A stretch of DNA of 64,000 bases, from contig NZ_JADKPT010000005.1 in assembly GCF_015351595.1 (NCBI RefSeq), forward strand, positions 62,001-126,000, in the 5' to 3' direction. Both the position numbers and the translations under genes were made by a program. The notes under the pieces are model-generated. The model saw only the letters and a list, made by a program, of their open reading frames with translations. It did not search any database and had not been told where the DNA came from. Each line of letters opens with the position of its first letter. Position 1 is the first letter of the stretch. Below are positions 61,253-64,000 of this stretch, in pieces. This DNA is from Flavobacterium sp. LC2016-12 (GTDB taxonomy: Bacteria > Bacteroidota > Bacteroidia > Flavobacteriales > Flavobacteriaceae).

Positions 61253-62239
61253 TTAGACGTTTTCTAGTAATCTGGAAATGACTTTTTTTGGAGCAAGGTA
61301 ATGATCAAAGTATTCTCTACTTTGCTTTTCTAGACTTTTTTTATAATCAATATCCGACACCAGTTTTTCAATTGCTTCTTTAAGTTGATCTGGATCTGAA
61401 ACATAAATCACATGCTTTCCATTAATTAAATCTGCTGGCATTCTATTATAATGTGGTGTACTAATAATTGCTTTTCCTAAAGCTAAAAATTCAGCTAATT
61501 TCCATCCATGACAAGAAAGCACTGCTGGCGTATTAAATACAAACGCAGATTGCTTATTTTTTTTCAAATACAGTCCCAATGAAATACGTTTAGAATACAC
61601 GAAGTTCTCATATCCAAAATTATTTCCATTCTTTCGTGCCGCGAATCCTCCTTCAAAATGGACTTTTGTACTGTCTTTACAGACCTTAATAAACATTGCT
61701 CGATTTTTATTAGTTTCAGGTTCCTGTTTCCAAAGACTATTCATAAAAAAAACTTCATTCTTTGATGATGCTATTTTGTTTTCATATTTTTTCAAACTAA
61801 ATCTCTTGTACTGCCTCCAATAGTTTGCTATAAATTCCCGCTTATTTGAAATTGATTTTTTGAATCTGAAAAAATTCAAAACCAGATAATAAAACATCTC
61901 AAAAAAATTCCAAATTCGAATTCCGAAACTAGGACCAATAGGTCTAATTTTATTAACATTCTCAAATTTTAAATTAGCAGGATTATAATTTACTTTCCCA
62001 TATACAGAACACCAATTTAAAGCAAATTCATCAACTCTGTCTGAATCTTTAGAATCTATAATTATTTTCTTTGGAGCGTTGTTACCATCTTCAATAATAA
62101 ATGCGAATGTTCCCTGATTTAATCCTGAAAACTTTGAAATGTTATATTCGATTGTTCCAAATAATTCGTAAAGTCCTTTTATATAGTAGCTATCATAAAA
62201 AACATCACATAATCCAAAAACGTATACTTTTGATTTCAT
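61253..62239 (-). CDS. divergent glycosyltransferase-like protein in the polysaccharide operon
   Basis: 328 residues abutting the preceding gene. The C-terminus, HGWKLAEFLALGKAIISTPHYNRM...INGKHVIYVSDPDQLKEAIEKLV (about 245-300), resembles the nucleotide-binding end of GT-B enzymes, while the N-terminal two thirds is unlike known families. Likely a glycosyltransferase with a divergent acceptor domain; confidence rests mainly on context. Confidence 0.65.
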   Translation of the reverse strand: MKSKVYVFGLCDVFYDSYYIKGLYELFGTIEYNISKFSGLNQGTFAFIIEDGNNAPKKIIIDSKDSDRVDEFALNWCSVYGKVNYNPANLKFENVNKIRPIGPSFGIRIWNFFEMFYYLVLNFFRFKKSISNKREFIANYWRQYKRFSLKKYENKIASSKNEVFFMNSLWKQEPETNKNRAMFIKVCKDSTKVHFEGGFAARKNGNNFGYENFVYSKRISLGLYLKKNKQSAFVFNTPAVLSCHGWKLAEFLALGKAIISTPHYNRMPADLINGKHVIYVSDPDQLKEAIEKLVSDIDYKKSLEKQSREYFDHYLAPKKVISRLLENV

Positions 62240-62242
62240 TTT

Positions 62243-63238
62243 TTATTTTTTTGGCTTGCTAAAAAACAGACTCCACCAACCAATAGTTCTTCCTATAGCT
62301 TCTGTGAAAGCTTCTTTTTTATTGTTTTCAGTTAGTATATTTGAATATCGAATTATTATCAATAATATGGTAATAGCATTCCATTTGAAGCGGTCTTTAA
62401 AATTTGGCACAGGGTTTTTAACCCTCCATACATACCAACCATTTCTTACGACCATCTTTCCATATTTGTATTTATTTGGACGTCCCGATTCAGCATGGAA
62501 ATGTGACAATTGCACCTTAGTATTTATTACATTTTTTCCATAACTCAGTGCTCTTATACTAAAATCAGCATCTTCATATAAGCCATAGCCTTCAAAAAAT
62601 CTTGAAAATTTAATTTTTTCAAAGATACTTTTTCTAAAAGCCATTGACATTCCGATTAATAAATCTACCTCATAAGTCTTTCCGGACATTGGAAAACCAC
62701 ACGTTCTGCCATGCGAATAATTTGGCATTCTTCCTGGGCTTAAATGAGAAGCAAGACCCAAATAGTTGCGAACAACATTTCGCAAACCTTCCGGATAAAA
62801 ATACTCCTCAAACAAATAATATCTTTTTTTATCATATGATACATCCGTTTTTTGAAGTTTCCATGCATATTCATTTATAGCAACTCCTCCAACACCAGAA
62901 ATATCCTGATTGCTCTGAAAAGTTTTTATAATTTCAGCAAAATAATCTGGCTCCAGAATCGTATCGTCATCAATAAAACAAACAATCTCTGAAGAAATAT
63001 TAACTTTTGAAATTCCAAAATTACGTTGCTTTGTAAGCCCTCGATTTTCATCTGAAACTAAAAAATATTTTAAATTTTTAAATGAATTTGCGTTTACAAA
63101 AGCCTCTGATGCATTATTTGAGGAACTATCGATAATTAAAATTTCATCAGGATATAAATCTTGATTCTGAATTGAAAATAGAAGCAAAGCCAATGAATCA
63201 GGCCGCATGTAAGTACAAACTATTAATGAAAATTTCAT
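62243..63238 (-). CDS. glycosyltransferase family 2
   Basis: 331-residue GT-A glycosyltransferase: SLIVCTYMRPDSLALLLFSI at the start, CFIDDDTILEPDYF with the DDD/DXD metal site (about 90-103), and GLYEDADFSIRA near 215 (the ED motif). Membrane association may come from the C-terminal hydrophobic stretch. Overlaps the next gene by 4 nt. Confidence 0.88.
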   Translation of the reverse strand: MKFSLIVCTYMRPDSLALLLFSIQNQDLYPDEILIIDSSSNNASEAFVNANSFKNLKYFLVSDENRGLTKQRNFGISKVNISSEIVCFIDDDTILEPDYFAEIIKTFQSNQDISGVGGVAINEYAWKLQKTDVSYDKKRYYLFEEYFYPEGLRNVVRNYLGLASHLSPGRMPNYSHGRTCGFPMSGKTYEVDLLIGMSMAFRKSIFEKIKFSRFFEGYGLYEDADFSIRALSYGKNVINTKVQLSHFHAESGRPNKYKYGKMVVRNGWYVWRVKNPVPNFKDRFKWNAITILLIIIRYSNILTENNKKEAFTEAIGRTIGWWSLFFSKPKK

Positions 63239-64000
63239 TTTTTATCCTTTAATTCGTTTGCCCAATATAAACTTTGTTCCCATTGTCTTTTAAAATTTTG
63301 CAAATATTTTATTGGACTTTTAATAGTCTGGACTTTATAAAATTTAAAAAATAATATCGTTTTATACCCTCTAATTTGTTCCTTTGTCAAATGTAATTGA
63401 TTGTATAACATAACCGTTGGAGAAGGCTTAGGCTGAATACTATCATTTTTCCAGGCTAAAACTGGTTTTGTTCTAAAACCTCCTATTGGCGCACTTAAAT
63501 GTGTAATTTCTGGATTAGGAAAATACAAAACATCAGCTCCTGAATTTCTTAATTGCATTCCAAAATCACTATCCTCTCCATAACCAAATTCAAATCCCAT
63601 TCTAAAAGAAACTTTTTCAAGTAAAACACTGGCTATAAAACTGTTTCCTGAACCAAAAAAAGGAGCCTGACAAACAATATTAGTTTTTTTTATTTCATGT
63701 ACTTTTAAATAGGCATTACTAGCAACCTTGCTTCCAAATTTCAGACAGTTATTAAGGGTTTTAGCAATTAAATCTGCCTCAAACCTATTATCATCGTCGT
63801 TTAAAAAAACCCATTCACTATCAACTTCAGCCAAAGCTAAATTTCTGGCATTACAAGCTCCCGCCTGGTGCGTAAAAGTATGCTTTATTATGAATGGCCA
63901 GCTTTGATTTGTAATGTAATCAAGTTCAGAAGTACTTTCCAGGCTTGGATTTTGTTCGACAATAATGACTTTTTTGGGCAAATGACTCTGCTTAGATAGA
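63235..64000 (-). CDS. glycosyltransferase family 2, N-terminus beyond the window
   Basis: 255 codons visible. The frame continues without a stop past the right edge, with KQSHLPKKVIIVEQNPS near the edge, so 30-60 N-terminal residues are probably missing; the in-frame TTG at 63981 is unlikely to be the start. Features include NARNLALAEVDSEWVFLNDDDNRFEADL with the DDD site and FEFGYGEDSDFGMQL (ED motif). Same operon direction as the genes to the left; the operon begins outside the window. Confidence 0.85.
   Translation of the reverse strand, partial: LSKQSHLPKKVIIVEQNPSLESTSELDYITNQSWPFIIKHTFTHQAGACNARNLALAEVDSEWVFLNDDDNRFEADLIAKTLNNCLKFGSKVASNAYLKVHEIKKTNIVCQAPFFGSGNSFIASVLLEKVSFRMGFEFGYGEDSDFGMQLRNSGADVLYFPNPEITHLSAPIGGFRTKPVLAWKNDSIQPKPSPTVMLYNQLHLTKEQIRGYKTILFFKFYKVQTIKSPIKYLQNFKRQWEQSLYWANELKDKK

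Overview
The window looks like chromosome of a Flavobacterium-type member of the Bacteroidota. The DNA is AT-rich, most intergenic regions carry hairpin terminators, and recurrent TAnnTTTG -7 boxes (several with a TTG about 18-20 nt upstream) match the Bacteroidota promoter consensus. Family content fits: a HmuY-like lipoprotein with a TonB-dependent receptor, a PorV-like protein, DUF4369, DUF5362, DUF4105, META-domain and lipocalin-like lipoproteins, and many signal peptides ending in SxQ/AQ. Several genes must start with TTG or GTG (MBOAT gene, SGNH gene, 42391 gene, kdsD, PorV-like gene).

Layout. 1-3.9 kb: an intergenic repeat and a structured RNA candidate, then corA, folD and ffh. 4.1-8.7 kb: a coupled operon of two SGNH hydrolases (one with a LysM) and an MBOAT acyltransferase, a likely cell-wall or glycan O-acetylation module. 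8.9-13.5 kb: a haem-uptake-like locus (receptor plus HmuY-like lipoprotein, with a divergent DUF6607 gene). 13.6-25.3 kb: housekeeping and envelope genes (argS, a large outer-membrane receptor, cutC, fabH, an S9 peptidase, an ABC ATPase), plus a small GIY-YIG gene flanked by inverted copies of a 25-bp repeat. 25.5-28.3 kb: a secreted thioredoxin, then the most unusual part: a truncated HExxH metallopeptidase-like C-terminus whose end overlaps the first of three tandem paralogous exported proteins. 28.4-34 kb: OmpA/lipocalin lipoproteins, htpG and small envelope proteins. 34.3-34.6 kb: two tandem tRNA-Thr(TGT) genes. 34.7-42.3 kb: manA, a peroxiredoxin, a QueD-like gene, idi, an exported MsrB/MsrA pair, a proline aminopeptidase and a quinone oxidoreductase-like gene. 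42.4-47.9 kb: an unknown acidic protein coupled to a FAD dehydrogenase, a small conserved protein, and recQ. 47.9-51 kb: kdsD-tatC-AhpD-like-lptB. 51.1-55.4 kb: DUF5808, GH25 lysozyme, pssA, PorV-like and DUF4105 genes. 55.4-64 kb: a leftward polysaccharide operon (initiating sugar transferase, polymerase/ligase, glycosyltransferases, methyltransferase) running off the right edge.

The themes are envelope building (kdsD, lptB, tatC, pssA, the surface-glycan operon, O-acetylation) and nutrient uptake. The strongest candidate for something undescribed is the toxin-remnant/tandem-paralog cluster at 26.4-28.3 kb. Next are the three-way-junction element at 150-260 and the repeat-bounded GIY-YIG gene. 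All family calls come from reading motifs; no database search was run.
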